Of a stretch of 64,000 nucleotides of DNA, positions 31,196 through 41,559 are shown piece by piece. The first letter of the stretch is position 1, and each line of letters starts with the position of its first letter. A model generated the notes under the pieces. It was not told the DNA's origin, did not search any database, and saw only the letters and a list, made by a program, of their open reading frames with translations. A program made the position numbers and the translations under genes. Source of the stretch: Liolophura sinensis (Eukaryota > Mollusca > Polyplacophora > Chitonida > Chitonidae); the NCBI RefSeq assembly GCF_032854445.1, contig NC_088300.1:69044984-69108983 (forward strand). Direction: 5' to 3'.

Positions 31196-31751
31196 TATAG
31201 TCTGTTTCTTTTATAGAGTCGCCTATATTCAGCTGTCTGTAAAATCAGACAGCGATAACAAAGCCTACACTACTGTCTCTCCGAATGACTAGATCGCTGT
31301 AATTTCTCAATATGCATGTCTAAAACCATGCTCCCGTGAGATCATATACTATAAGAGATAAAATAAATTTCACTTATTAAGGTTATATTATACTAAAAAG
31401 TGTAAACAATTTCAAACATTACAGTAAAGTCAAAAGCGGTTCAGGTAATTGGTGTTACGTTCCCTCAAAACATGTTGAACTCCTCTCAATGTCCAGCATG
31501 CGGCTGGTTTTTGAATCATTATGACCTCACCAGAGGCAATTTGTTCTTGCCGTTGAAACAGAGTATATGGACTTAAACATTACGAATGAGAAGTGTTCTA
31601 ATCGCAATTTCTCTGTAATAACATGAACGTCCAACGTGTGTCTAGATCTTTGATTGTTACCAGACACTGACTGAAGGCAATACTGGTACCGAGTATGACT
31701 GACTTTACAGACAGTTGAATATAAGCTACTCTCTGAAAGAAATAGACTATA
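31196..31751. mobile_element. MITE family D, complete copy with about 49 bp TIRs
   Basis: The left end (AGTCTGTTTCTTTTATAGAG, CGCCTATATTCAGCTGTCTG, TAAAATCAG) matches the complement of the right end (AGTCTATTTCTTTCAGAGAG, AGCTTATATTCAACTGTCTG, TAAAGTCAG). About 550 bases, without coding capacity. Ends lie next to TA dinucleotides, which would fit a Tc1/mariner-type TA target. Relatives at 39199-40033, 49783-50095 and 51215-51345. Confidence 0.8.
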
Positions 31752-32110
31752 GATCAATGACTCCTTGTCAAGGCAACTAGAACTATCTCCCTTTCCACTA
31801 TTTTGAGTTTCGGTTTCCCCAGTGATATCTGGCAAAAACACACGGTATATAATAAACATCTCTATTCCATAAATTTAACCAGAACATGGGATAATGGGGG
31901 ATGGGATAGAAATCGTATCCCATCTCTAGTCAACAAAAGGTACCTGATTGGCTTACAATAGTTAACTGATAAAAATCAGCTAATTAAAAGCTACACACGC
32001 GCCGGCCAACTTTGTTTTACTAGATGACTGTCGTCTACATGGTGTGCAAACGTTCAAGGCACGTTGGCTACAAACTTTGGAAATTCCTTTATCAGTTTCA
32101 ACTTTAATTG

Positions 32111-32266
32111 TTATGTAAAATTATGTTGCCGTGAAAGTTTTTGAATGTTCCCGTCTGGTACATTTTCGCGCATTTCAGCCAGCTTTCTCACAAACACAGA
32201 CATGCACGCTACGATGTATCTGTTCGTGTCGTCGTCGCTGATTTCCCTTGACTCATCGAAATCGTC
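32111..32266 (-). CDS. Possible terminal exon of an unidentified gene
   Basis: Leftward from a possible acceptor (TTGTCCAAG| at 32269-32267) a frame of 51 codons stays open to the TAA at 32113-32111: DDFDESREISDDDT, NRYIVACMSVFVRKLAEMRE, NVPDGNIQKLSRQHNFT. The composition (acidic start, amphipathic helix, polar end) looks like real protein and the GC content is locally raised. I do not recognise the family, and no upstream exon was found, so this is tentative. Confidence 0.3.
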   Translation of the reverse strand, partial: DDFDESREISDDDTNRYIVACMSVFVRKLAEMRENVPDGNIQKLSRQHNFT

Positions 32267-32613
32267 CTTGGACAATCATGCTGGTAAACTGAAAACAGTT
32301 ATCTACTCACTTTTAATTGTGTAGATGGTAATGTAAAAACTTGACCTAAATTTTGATCAGTAAAGGCAGGTTTGAAGCTGAACTTGTTTGTGTGGCGTAT
32401 ATTTCATTCTGCGCAGAAATGCTAGGCTTCGGTCGGAGGAGGAATGACTGAAGTCACATTCTTAAATTACTCCGCATTTTTTAAGTGTTTTTCGGTAAAC
32501 AGATGCACAAGACAACATAATCTCGCTTTTCTGAGGCATGATTTTGTGCTTTTTTTCGAGTTACATTTTATTATGGGATAAAGAGAGTCTTCAGCTCGTG
32601 ACCTTGTAATATT

Positions 32614-33661
32614 AAAGGACCTGGTACGGCAAGGGGGAGAATCGGCCCCAGAAAGGTACGACAAGAATGTGCAAATTTCAAAATCCCAGCACAGTTGTGT
32701 AAATTTCCAAATAGGAAGTATACAACTTGGTCGAAGCACCAATACAAGTTATATGACCATAAAAGAGATGGTTGCTTAGTAATAACCCGGCTAAATTGCA
32801 CTCTCGATCGAAAACGCCAATATTTCGTTGAAATGAGACATTGTGTTTTCAACTTACAGTATGAAGATCAATGTTAACCAGAAATATATCTTTACTGAAA
32901 CTCCCATGTGTGTATTTCTACGTGCTGTGAAAGTTTCGTTTTTGGTTAACGTTTGTCTTCAGATGTAAAACATAAACTTTATAAAGTGATCAAGTTTGTT
33001 ATATTTTGACAAATTTAAAATTGGTACAGTCATAGTAAACTAACCAAGTCACTGTGGGGAACAGGTTGCCCCTCCAGGAAGTGTTCGAACCTATGTTGGT
33101 CTTTTTTTGTGTGGAAACATACTTTTGTGTGAATAAGGATATAGGCGAGATATAAGAAAAGATATAAGATATGAAATAAGTGATATCATGAATTAGAATG
33201 GATAATTGTTAAGATGGCTTTACGTAACGTGCGGCAACTATAACGAAGTCATACGTGAACCCTGACTGAGAGCATAAGTGGTCGTCTAGCTATTATTAAT
33301 ATTAACACGATAAATTTATTTAATTGATCGATGCATAACTGTGTTCTTAAGAGCTTTTCAGAAAGTTACATTCCCCCACTCCACAATGCCTAATTTAAAA
33401 AAAAGATATTTTAGTGTGACTGGAGTAGGCTGCTATTTTTCGTTTTTATGACATATACATCTCTTCAATCCGTGTTTGTAGCTTTATAAGTCTCGTGTTG
33501 GCCAAATAACAGGAACAGAAGAGTAAAACAGACCTGAAAAATGAAGTGGATTTACGAGTGTGTCTGCATTTGTCACTGACAGCTATATTCAGTTTCACTT
33601 CATGAGGTGCACAGTTTCTTGCACTGGGGCAGATTCCCAGCCTTACCAGAGCATGTCCTTT
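32614..33661 (+). mobile_element. Non-autonomous DNA transposon family H, copy 1 (about 1.05 kb)
   Basis: Collinear along its length with 45723-46824. The left end (AAAGGACCTGGTACGG, GAGAATCGGCCCCAG) is matched inversely by the right end (complement AAAGGACATGCTCTGG, GGGAATCTGCCCCAG), more degenerate than in copy 2. No transposase frame. Target-site duplication not resolved. Confidence 0.75.
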
Positions 33662-35879
33662 ATTAAACTCAAGTCAAAAATTTAGTTTGTTTCTAGTCAG
33701 AGGCTCGAAACAATAGAAATCTTTTCACTCTTGTTTAATAAATTTGATACCACAGGGTCACGAGTTGGAGATGTCAAGATGTCAAGATAATGCAGACCTT
33801 TCACTGTAGTCAAAATGTAAGTATGACATAACAGAAAATAACTTTCACGCGAGCGTCCTCGACAGATTATAGGTCCTAAGACCCCATAACCAGAGCAATC
33901 TAAAAATTTCCTTGCCAAGGCCGGGTTTTGAACCCTAACATCGTTTATGCTTGGGACTGAAAAGATCTATGTGAGATAAAACAAAGGATAGTTTTTACAA
34001 ACAAGGGTGGTAATATTTTTGCTTATTAGTGGTAACAGTTATTGCTTATTTTCTTGCTGCGTGTTTCATTAGTCGCATATTATATTGTCGCATACATGTT
34101 TGAATTGCACAATGTACGAGTTATGAAATGTACCAGTGTACTAGTTTTCACATGCTTATTGCCTGATGCCTGGCCTTTTCTAAAGCACAACCTGACCTGA
34201 GTTTGTTGCGCAATCAGGCGTAAGACTAGTCATATTTATCCTTCAGGCCGGTACACTAGTTATGACACACAGCACAGATACCGTTATTCAACTACTTGAT
34301 TTATCCAGGGATTTATAATGTCCAGGGTTATTCATGACAGTAATGCCAAGATGTTTCTTGATAAAAGGCGGATTTACGTATCCATCTATATAAATACACA
34401 TTTTACATGTTAAGTGTACGAATTGAATAATAAAAGATATACATGTTATTGAAGTGAGGTGGAAATAAACATTAACCATGGCATGTCTATATTCACAGCA
34501 CTAAGTCCTTCTCGGTGAGTTAATCTTCTTTAGGGTATTTACATTTCGAATTTGATTTACATCTGTAAATGAGAAGACAGATAAAGAGATAGTTAATCAG
34601 GATGTGGAATAAAACCACTCCTTCAGGTTTCTTGTATTATGAGGTTAGTTCTTGAAGTGGTAATATACTACAGTAAATGACCGTAACACTTCGATCAAAA
34701 CAGTGCCTTCTAGAGGCAAATGTAAAGGACATAAAATATTCTGTTTACATGGTGCTGAAACGTGAGATCCTGCCTTTAAGATAAACCTTCAAATACACAG
34801 AACTCACAGTATCAACCAAAACGTGCGGATCAGTCATGGGCGAAATTTTAGGTTATTTACCGCCATAGCGCTAAAACCTATTTATGTCTTTTCTTTATCA
34901 CATGACATTGTTGGTGAGAGGCTTACGCCTCGCTGCTGTGGTATCCGGCATCAACTCTCCGATTAAGTGTCTACAGATTTTACATTTATCTTTGCCAGGG
35001 ATGGATACAAGGTTTTGTTATGTCCGTCAGCAGTAGTATTCTAAAAAATTAAAGGGACAAAAATTTAAAAGAAAATTTTTTTTTATAATTTTATAATTTG
35101 CACACTTAAAATGGCTACGAATGCATTTCCAAGCGTACACAAAATCGGAGTGTTCTCCAGGATGAGCACTAACTTATTGGTTGGTTAGTGCTACTGCTTA
35201 TGACGTGGAAGAAGATAACCTCGATAGGTCAACTTATAGGTAAAGAATAAAGTTGAGGTCACTTTAAAGTATAAAGACGCGATTTGTCGAACGGTACAAA
35301 ACAGAAATAGCGGGGGCGGTATTTTCATTCAACTCAGTGGACAGATTATCTCGTAATTTTGGTTGAAAATCACTTGTCTTTCACCAATATGGTGTGCATA
35401 TTTGTTGGTAACACGTGGGTAAATTCGGGAAAACTACTTTGCCGGGAAATCAATCATTATGATAGATGTGAAATTGTAATATTGCCTTTTTAATTTTGGC
35501 GAAGACGGAATGACCGCGTGAAGCACACACACCCGTGCAACGATTCGCCAAGTCGAGGTACGATTTCGTACATACAAGATTCTCAGGGGACGTCGGATAA
35601 GAGCTAATCCAAATGTAATCAATATGTCTTTCTGAGGTTTCTGATTCTGTAATCAGTATGTTTTTTTCTGAGGGTCCGGCCTATGGCGTATACATATCTC
35701 GCCTTGTAGCATTTGTCAGATCTTGCGTTAATTGTGATGACTTTAATCTGCCTCACAAGTTGCTAGTTCAAAAACTAGTTTGTCAAGGATACTCCATCAA
35801 ACGCCTTCATTCTAAGTTTCTAAAATTTTAAAATGAGCATAACACTCTCGTTGGCAGGTATGGACAGAGCGTTCAGAAT

Positions 35880-36047
35880 CTCTGGCGATCTGCATTGTGA
35901 TCAACCACATAGACGGCGCTGTTATCCCTATGAACATATCTATCACGTAAATGGTATTTAACAACATAGATGGCGCTGGTTGCCCAGTGTAACCGTCTAC
36001 CTTGTATGTCATGTGTAATATCATAGATGGCGCCTCTTGTAGCATGA
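35880..36047. repeat. 57 bp tandem repeat, three units
   Basis: CATAGA(C/T)GGCGC starts at 35908, 35965 and 36022, exactly 57 bases apart, with moderately conserved sequence between. As 57 is a multiple of three, a leftward frame reads a 19-residue repeat (APSMxL...). No start context or neighbouring exon supports translation. Confidence 0.7.
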
Positions 36048-36989
36048 GATCCTTACATATTAACGGGAAAGACGTAATCGTCCGTTACTTTTAAATCACA
36101 ATCTGATCGGCTAGGGTCTGTAACGCTCGTCATTTTCAAACTGTATCTAATACCGCTTAACCTGGGGATAGGGGCCATAAAGGCAGCCATGCCCATTACA
36201 GCAGCATGATGCCTTTATGAACAGTTGCAATTAAAGCGCGACTGAGATACTTGTTTAATTGTTATTTGACATGGAACTCATTCATGGACTACGAATTTGA
36301 ACTTTGATATGGAATTCATGCCTGGAATAATCATTGTCTGCCCGGCATCATTGAAAACTGATGACCACTTCTCTCTTGTGTGTTACCGACTTTATTTCTT
36401 ATTTGTATAATTTCTTACATACCTTTGTCTTTGGGGGATAGTGTTAAACGTTGTTTTGGAAAAGGATCTTGCGATTATCGACTTGGAACGCCCTTTAGGG
36501 ACTAGGAATGGTATAGGAATGTCGGACTTGACGCTTATATTTCCAGCATTTAACTGAACCGTTCAACGGTTACACCGACATGTCAGATGTGAGTCATGAA
36601 AAAATTCATAATCTTTTTCCACTAAGTTTCTATAGGTATGATTAAAAGTTTGACTGATTACCTGTATTCGATGAGATGTACTGGGGCCATAACAGGCGCA
36701 CATATTATAACTGATACATGAAATGAAATTCCGGAACGAAAATTTTGGTTTTAAAGAAAAAATGGAAACGCCAAAATAAATTCAATTTTGAGACATATTT
36801 TATTTTTTAATGTCCCATCCATTTTGGGCATATAGTCCATCGATGGTCGCAAATTTTAGGAAATGACATCGCTGAATTTACCTCGTAAGAGGGATCAGTT
36901 AGCGCCACCATTCGAACTCTTCACCCCACAGAGTTGTTTTGGTAGCTATCACAGCTGACATAACCTTTGTACCAAACTTCTCACAGAAC

Positions 36990-37131
36990 GCTCTCACCAA
37001 TGCGGTTGCTGTGAGTTCAAGTCCAGCTCATGCTGCCAGCAGCCTGCGGATGGCCGTGGGTTTCCCACGGGCTCTATTCGGTTTCATTCCGCCATAATGC
37101 TGGCCGTTGTCGTATGAGTGAAATAATCTTT
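36990..37131 (+). mobile_element. SINE family A fragment
   Basis: Begins in the B-box region (TCTCACCAATGCGGTTGC, GAGTTCAAGTCCAGCTCATG) and runs to GTCGTATGAGTGAAATAATC. Lacks head and tail; internal deletion between GCTCATGCTG and CCAGCAGCC. Confidence 0.75.
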
Positions 37132-37480
37132 ATATTTTTGCTTCCAGGTAATTGTAACACTTACTAAAAATATTTTCCTTTCCATGGCTCCCTTTCAGCC
37201 AAAAAATTTCCAAAATTTCCAGCCACTAACTTAAATTACGACCTGGTATTTGAAAGTTTCCAGACGCATATGACGAATTTTAGGGTTTCAAAACTTCACA
37301 CTGTAGATAAGAACAAGTAATGGTTTAGCCCCACCACTATTTCATACATGCAAGGACAATTTATATACTGAAATAAAACAAATTTAAATTCAAAGAAGAT
37401 TTTTTTGCTGCGAAAAGTAAAAAACCCGAATCTTTTGCAACGCCGTATATAAGAATATGCAGAACACAGAGGAATCTAGT

Positions 37481-37633
37481 GATCAGCCATAGGTTTCTGG
37501 AAGACCTTCCCACCTCCGATCAAAGAGGAAGTTGGCATGATCTGGACTTGAACTCTCAGCGATCGCATTGGTGAGAAGCTCTTCGGTTATTGTGCTGTGC
37601 TAGCGTGCTTACCACTGGGCCACGGAGTCTCCC
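37481..37633 (-). mobile_element. SINE family A, 5' half
   Basis: The complement carries the degenerate tRNA head (GTGGCCCAGTGGTAAGCACG), CTCACCAATGCGATCGC, GAGTTCAAGTCCAGATCATG and ACCTATGGCTGATC. The 3' part is missing. Confidence 0.7.
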
Positions 37634-38252
37634 AAAGATCAACGTAAGCTCACTGACAAATGTATTTTGAACACGTTTTAAGAAATTTGATGTAGGAGGT
37701 TACAACGAGATCCCTTTGTCACTGTCCTAAAAATCATAACGTAGGACCACATTCCAATCTGCCTCAAACCAGTGTGCACAAAGATATATAATTCAAGATG
37801 CTGATAATAAAAAATTGCGTGTACGGCTTCGTTTAATGAAGCTAATAACCACAGCATTGCCGCTATCATTGCCTATCGGCATGTCTTTGTCGTATCACCA
37901 TTGAAACATGTCAAAACGAAGGCGACATGAAGCAGCCAAACTTTTTTATCTCAACTGATCCCTATAATTAGGGTATTAATAGCCACACTGACCTTTACCC
38001 TGTGTCAAAAGAGTAACATTGTAACCAGACTAACTGTGTGTCTCTTACTACAGGCCTTAAATCGCCAAGGTGCCATTTGACAGCAGTTCATGTCAACGGC
38101 TATGCTAAAGTCAGCAGGCCTGTGTTTAAATTGAACTCTCCTTCTTTGCAATTAGCAGCTAGAATATTGTTATTTTGGTAGAAGGTTATTTTGGTAGAAA
38201 TCATTATTCAGATGGAAAAGATTAGGGAACCAGTCTGTCGAATACTTTTCAA

Positions 38253-38256
<4 letters not shown>

Positions 38257-38329
<73 letters not shown>
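38257..38329. repeat. (AT)n microsatellite
   Basis: An uninterrupted AT dinucleotide run of roughly 70 bases between TTCTATATATA and TATATAAATG. Prone to cruciform formation and length polymorphism. Confidence 0.95.
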
Positions 38330-38331
<2 letters not shown>

Positions 38332-38380
38332 GAATCTATGCATCGAAGCAGACAATGATATACCAGCCGTCAACCATTAA

Positions 38381-38590
38381 GGACGTTCCAGGTCAATAAT
38401 TGCAATTCAACCAGTTCCCCAAAACAACGTATAACACAAACCACCAAAGAACTAGTGAAGCATATACAGTACGAAAATAGGACGGAATGATGCAAAGAGA
38501 AGCAGTCAACAGTTTTCAGTGATGTTGGAAAGACGCAAGGTATGTTCTAGGCGACTGAGTAAAATCAGTATTCAAATCGTGTACCATGGT
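38381..38590 (+). repeat. Dispersed repeat F, copy 2
   Basis: Partner of 23582-23790, same orientation; shares CGTTCCAG, ACACAAACCACCA, TATACAGTACGAAA, AGTCAACAGTTTT and TATTCAAATCGTGTA. Confidence 0.55.
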
Positions 38591-38829
38591 ACATGTAGAA
38601 AATCATCTGAGCGCCAGAGCGCCAGATTCAGCACGCTCTGTCCATATTTATATTGAAACTGATGTATAGATAAACCGTGGCATCCTTAGATAAAGTTGAT
38701 ACACTCCCCAGCCTTTCAGAAGTCTTGCGAATATATGTTCTTATCACAATTCAAAGAAAACTCTCAACGTCTGACTGGTCAATCCGCCTTGAAAAAGATA
38801 CCACATTCGCCGAACAGACGAGAAATATA

Positions 38830-39175
38830 GCCTTAGGTCAGAGCCTCTGGCTCCAAGTCGGGGAACCTAAGATCAGACCAAGGACTTTGAAAATGGTATT
38901 TGCTACTCCCACGATTGGCGCGCAACACTGAGAGGGGTTAGAGCAAGGAAACAGGACTCGTTTGCCTGGTGTCATCATAACGTGACTGGGCGGGCTGCCA
39001 TGTCCGATGTCTTCGGCATGATGCTTCAGTGGTGGCAGAATTTTGGCGGCCTGGTCTCGCCCTGCCACACGACGACACAGTATTTGTACATATGCCTAAT
39101 GATTCCTCTTCGTCATATGACTGAAAAATTGATAAGTACTACGTTTAACCCCAAGCACACATACATACATATGAC
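38830..39175 (+). mobile_element. SINE family C, near complete
   Basis: A tRNA-like head region near 38840-38900, then GGTTAGAGCAAGGAAACAGG, TAACGTGACTGGGCGGGCTG, TGTCTTCGGCATGATGCTTC, GGCAGAATTTTGGCGGC, CATATGACTGAAAAATTGAT, ACTACGTTTAACCCCAAGC and a CATACATACAT tail. Collinear with 26561-26800. Confidence 0.75.
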
Positions 39176-39198
39176 CGCAATGTTCTTTGGCAGCGTAC

Positions 39199-40033
39199 TA
39201 TAGTCTCTTTCAACTTTTAACTTTATTCAGCTGTCTGTAAAATCAGGCATACTGGCTACCAAAATTGCTTGTCGTTAATGACACGTGACATGCTCTACAC
39301 CTGGATATCTTGGACGTCCATATTATAGCAAAGAAACTGCAACAGTTACGGTACTTTTTCTAATTCATAATGTTAAACTCCATAAGCTTGGATTCCACAC
39401 CAAGAACTGATTGGCTTAACTGGGTAACGTCATAATTAATTAAAAAAAAAACAAATGGCATGCTGAACAATGGAGGTGAAAAGTGATTTCTTTTACAGTA
39501 GCTACACCAACAAGTGGTTAGAACAAACTCCACTCAGTAACAGCTGCACAACTGTAAATAGACTATCTTGTTCTATCATCAAACTCTAAAAGCATAGTGA
39601 CGTGAGATTATATTTTACGAAAGATAAATAAAATTCATTTATTATGATAATATTATACTAAAACGTGTAAACACTTACAAGTATAAGTTTAGGGTTCAAG
39701 ATAACAATTTAGGTAATTGGTGTCGCTCTCCGTCAAAACATACTGAACGTCTAGCATGCCACTTGCCTTCCGTTAGTGACACGTAACACCACTGGATTTT
39801 GTAATAATTATGATGTCACCCGAGGCAATGAGTTCTAGGTGTCGAAACCAAGTGTATGGAATTTAACATTGTGAATTAGACAAAGTATTCTGACTGCATT
39901 CTCTTTGTAATAATATGGAACACCATACAGTGAGTAGGGCTTGAAATGTGTAACAAATGCAGTTTTGGTAACGAGTATAACTGATTTTACAGAGCTAAAT
40001 GATGTAAGCGACAAGTTAAGAGAAACAGATTAT
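39199..40033. mobile_element. MITE family D, longer copy
   Basis: Left end TATAGTCTCTTTCAAC, then TTATTCAGCTGTCTGTAAAA; right end complement CATAATCTGTTTCTC...TCTGTAAAATCAG. Shares interior blocks with 31196-31751 (TAATATTATACTAAAACGTG, TAGGTAATTGGTGT, ATGATGTCACCCGAGGCAAT). About 835 bases, so longer than the first copy. Confidence 0.65.
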
Positions 40034-40237
40034 GTCAAGAACTTTTCCTGTCTTCATAAAAGCCACAAGTGGGCTCAGGAAAACCTTGATCTTCTCGACG
40101 ACACATCATGTGGTATTCCCAGGCAACAAGATGGCACACTTTGTAATAAACGTGCCATGCAAGGTCTCTGCACAAGAATAAATGCAATGGGACTACCAAA
40201 AAAGGGTCAGCAAAAATTTAATGACCTAATGAAATAA
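39941..40237 (+). CDS. Open frame spanning a MITE end, uncertain
   Basis: A 98-codon frame. Its first about 30 codons lie inside the MITE terminus, but the remainder (LHKSHKWAQENLDLLDDTSC, GIPRQQDGTLCNKRAMQG, INAMGLPKKGQQKFNDLMK) is outside it and looks protein-like. It may be the remnant of an exon that the MITE landed beside. There is no recognised domain, and no splice partner was found. Confidence 0.25.
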   Translation: MKCVTNAVLVTSITDFTELNDVSDKLRETDYVKNFSCLHKSHKWAQENLDLLDDTSCGIPRQQDGTLCNKRAMQGLCTRINAMGLPKKGQQKFNDLMK

Positions 40238-40934
40238 TCACGCGATTCCTGCGAACATCTTGACAAGACCTTCTACAAATACAACCTGGCTTTTTGTCGG
40301 AGAGAATTAATTAAAGCTTTATTTATTTCTTTTCATGGGATTCTACAAATGTATGCAGTCTAGAGGCTACAGTAGAGAATCATGTAAACGGAAGGGAAAA
40401 TATTTAAACAAATAACACTTCTCACTTGAGGGGCAAAATGCTATATGGGACATTTCGCTGCCTATAGCGGTAAGTTAAAAAGAACGATAACGTATCGGAA
40501 ACCTTCTATGGCCCACAAAGTGTGAAATATTTCCGGTTTCCAGAGGTTTTCCAAATCTGCATTAAAGGCAGAAAAATTTAAGCAAAGGGACTCGTACAAG
40601 ATTTATCGGCTGTAAATACAACAGCAGAACATACATTGATCAACGTAGCGAAATGGCCCGATGGCTTATTCCCATAAACTGTCATTGTCAAAATAGGTGT
40701 ATTCAATCTGAAAAGCATGGTTGAAAAGTGCAACAGAATAATGACTATACGGTAAGCTATGTAAAACGCAAAGAAAACAATAACATGAAGCATGTGTTAC
40801 AGAAAGTAAGGAGGGAGAAAAACGAACCGAAATTTTGCTTGACACGCTAGCTGTATAATATATATTCTTCCACGCTCTCTAAGTGTGATCAGCAGCTCGT
40901 TGTATATGTGTTCACTCTAAACGTTATATTGTGT

Positions 40935-41549
40935 CACAATGTTAGCCAAACATTGCCAAGCAGTGCATCACAACAGTAGCCAAACATTACTAACTAGTAC
41001 ATCACAAAATTTGCCAAACATTGCTAACTAGTACATCACAACATTAGTCAAACATTGCTGATTAGTACATCACAATATTAGCCAAAAATTGTTAACTAGT
41101 ACATCAACTTAGCCAAACATAGCTAACTAGTACATCACAACATTTGCCAAACATTGCTAACTAGTACATCAAACATTAGCCAAACATTGCTAACTAGTAC
41201 ATCACAACATTAGTCAAACATTGCTAACTAGTACATCACAACATTAGCCAAACATTGCTAACTAATACATCATAACATTAGCCAAACACTGCTAAGTAGT
41301 GCATCACAACATTGGTGAAACATTGCTGACTAGTACAACACAACATCAGCCAAACATTGCTAACTAGTACATCACAACATCAGCCAAACATTGCTAACTA
41401 GTACATCACAACATTAGCCAAACATTACTAACTAGTACATTACAACATTAGCCAAACATTACTAACTAGTACATTACAACATTAGCCAAACATTGCTAAC
41501 TACTACATCACATCATTAGCCAAACATTGCTAACTAGCACATCACAACA
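40935..41549. repeat. Minisatellite, 34 bp unit, about 18 copies
   Basis: Unit ATTAGCCAAACATTGCTAAC TAGTACATCACAAC, with substitutions and a few short units (for example CATCAACTTAGCC near 41104). The copies are highly similar, so expansion was recent or homogenisation is active. Length is likely polymorphic. Confidence 0.95.
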
Positions 41550-41559
41550 GATCCGTATT

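Larger units (their letters stand above)
33662..38249. other. AT-rich non-coding stretch
   Basis: No supported gene. It holds two SINE A fragments (36990-37131 and 37481-37633) and a three-unit 57 bp repeat (about 35880-36047). Short open frames elsewhere in it lack protein-like composition. Confidence 0.45.

Noticed and set aside
38170-38373. Open frame with long Ile-Tyr repeat
   Set aside because: Translation of the (AT)n microsatellite.
40935-41549. CRISPR-like array
   Set aside because: Repeats are directly adjacent with no unique spacers, so it is a minisatellite.
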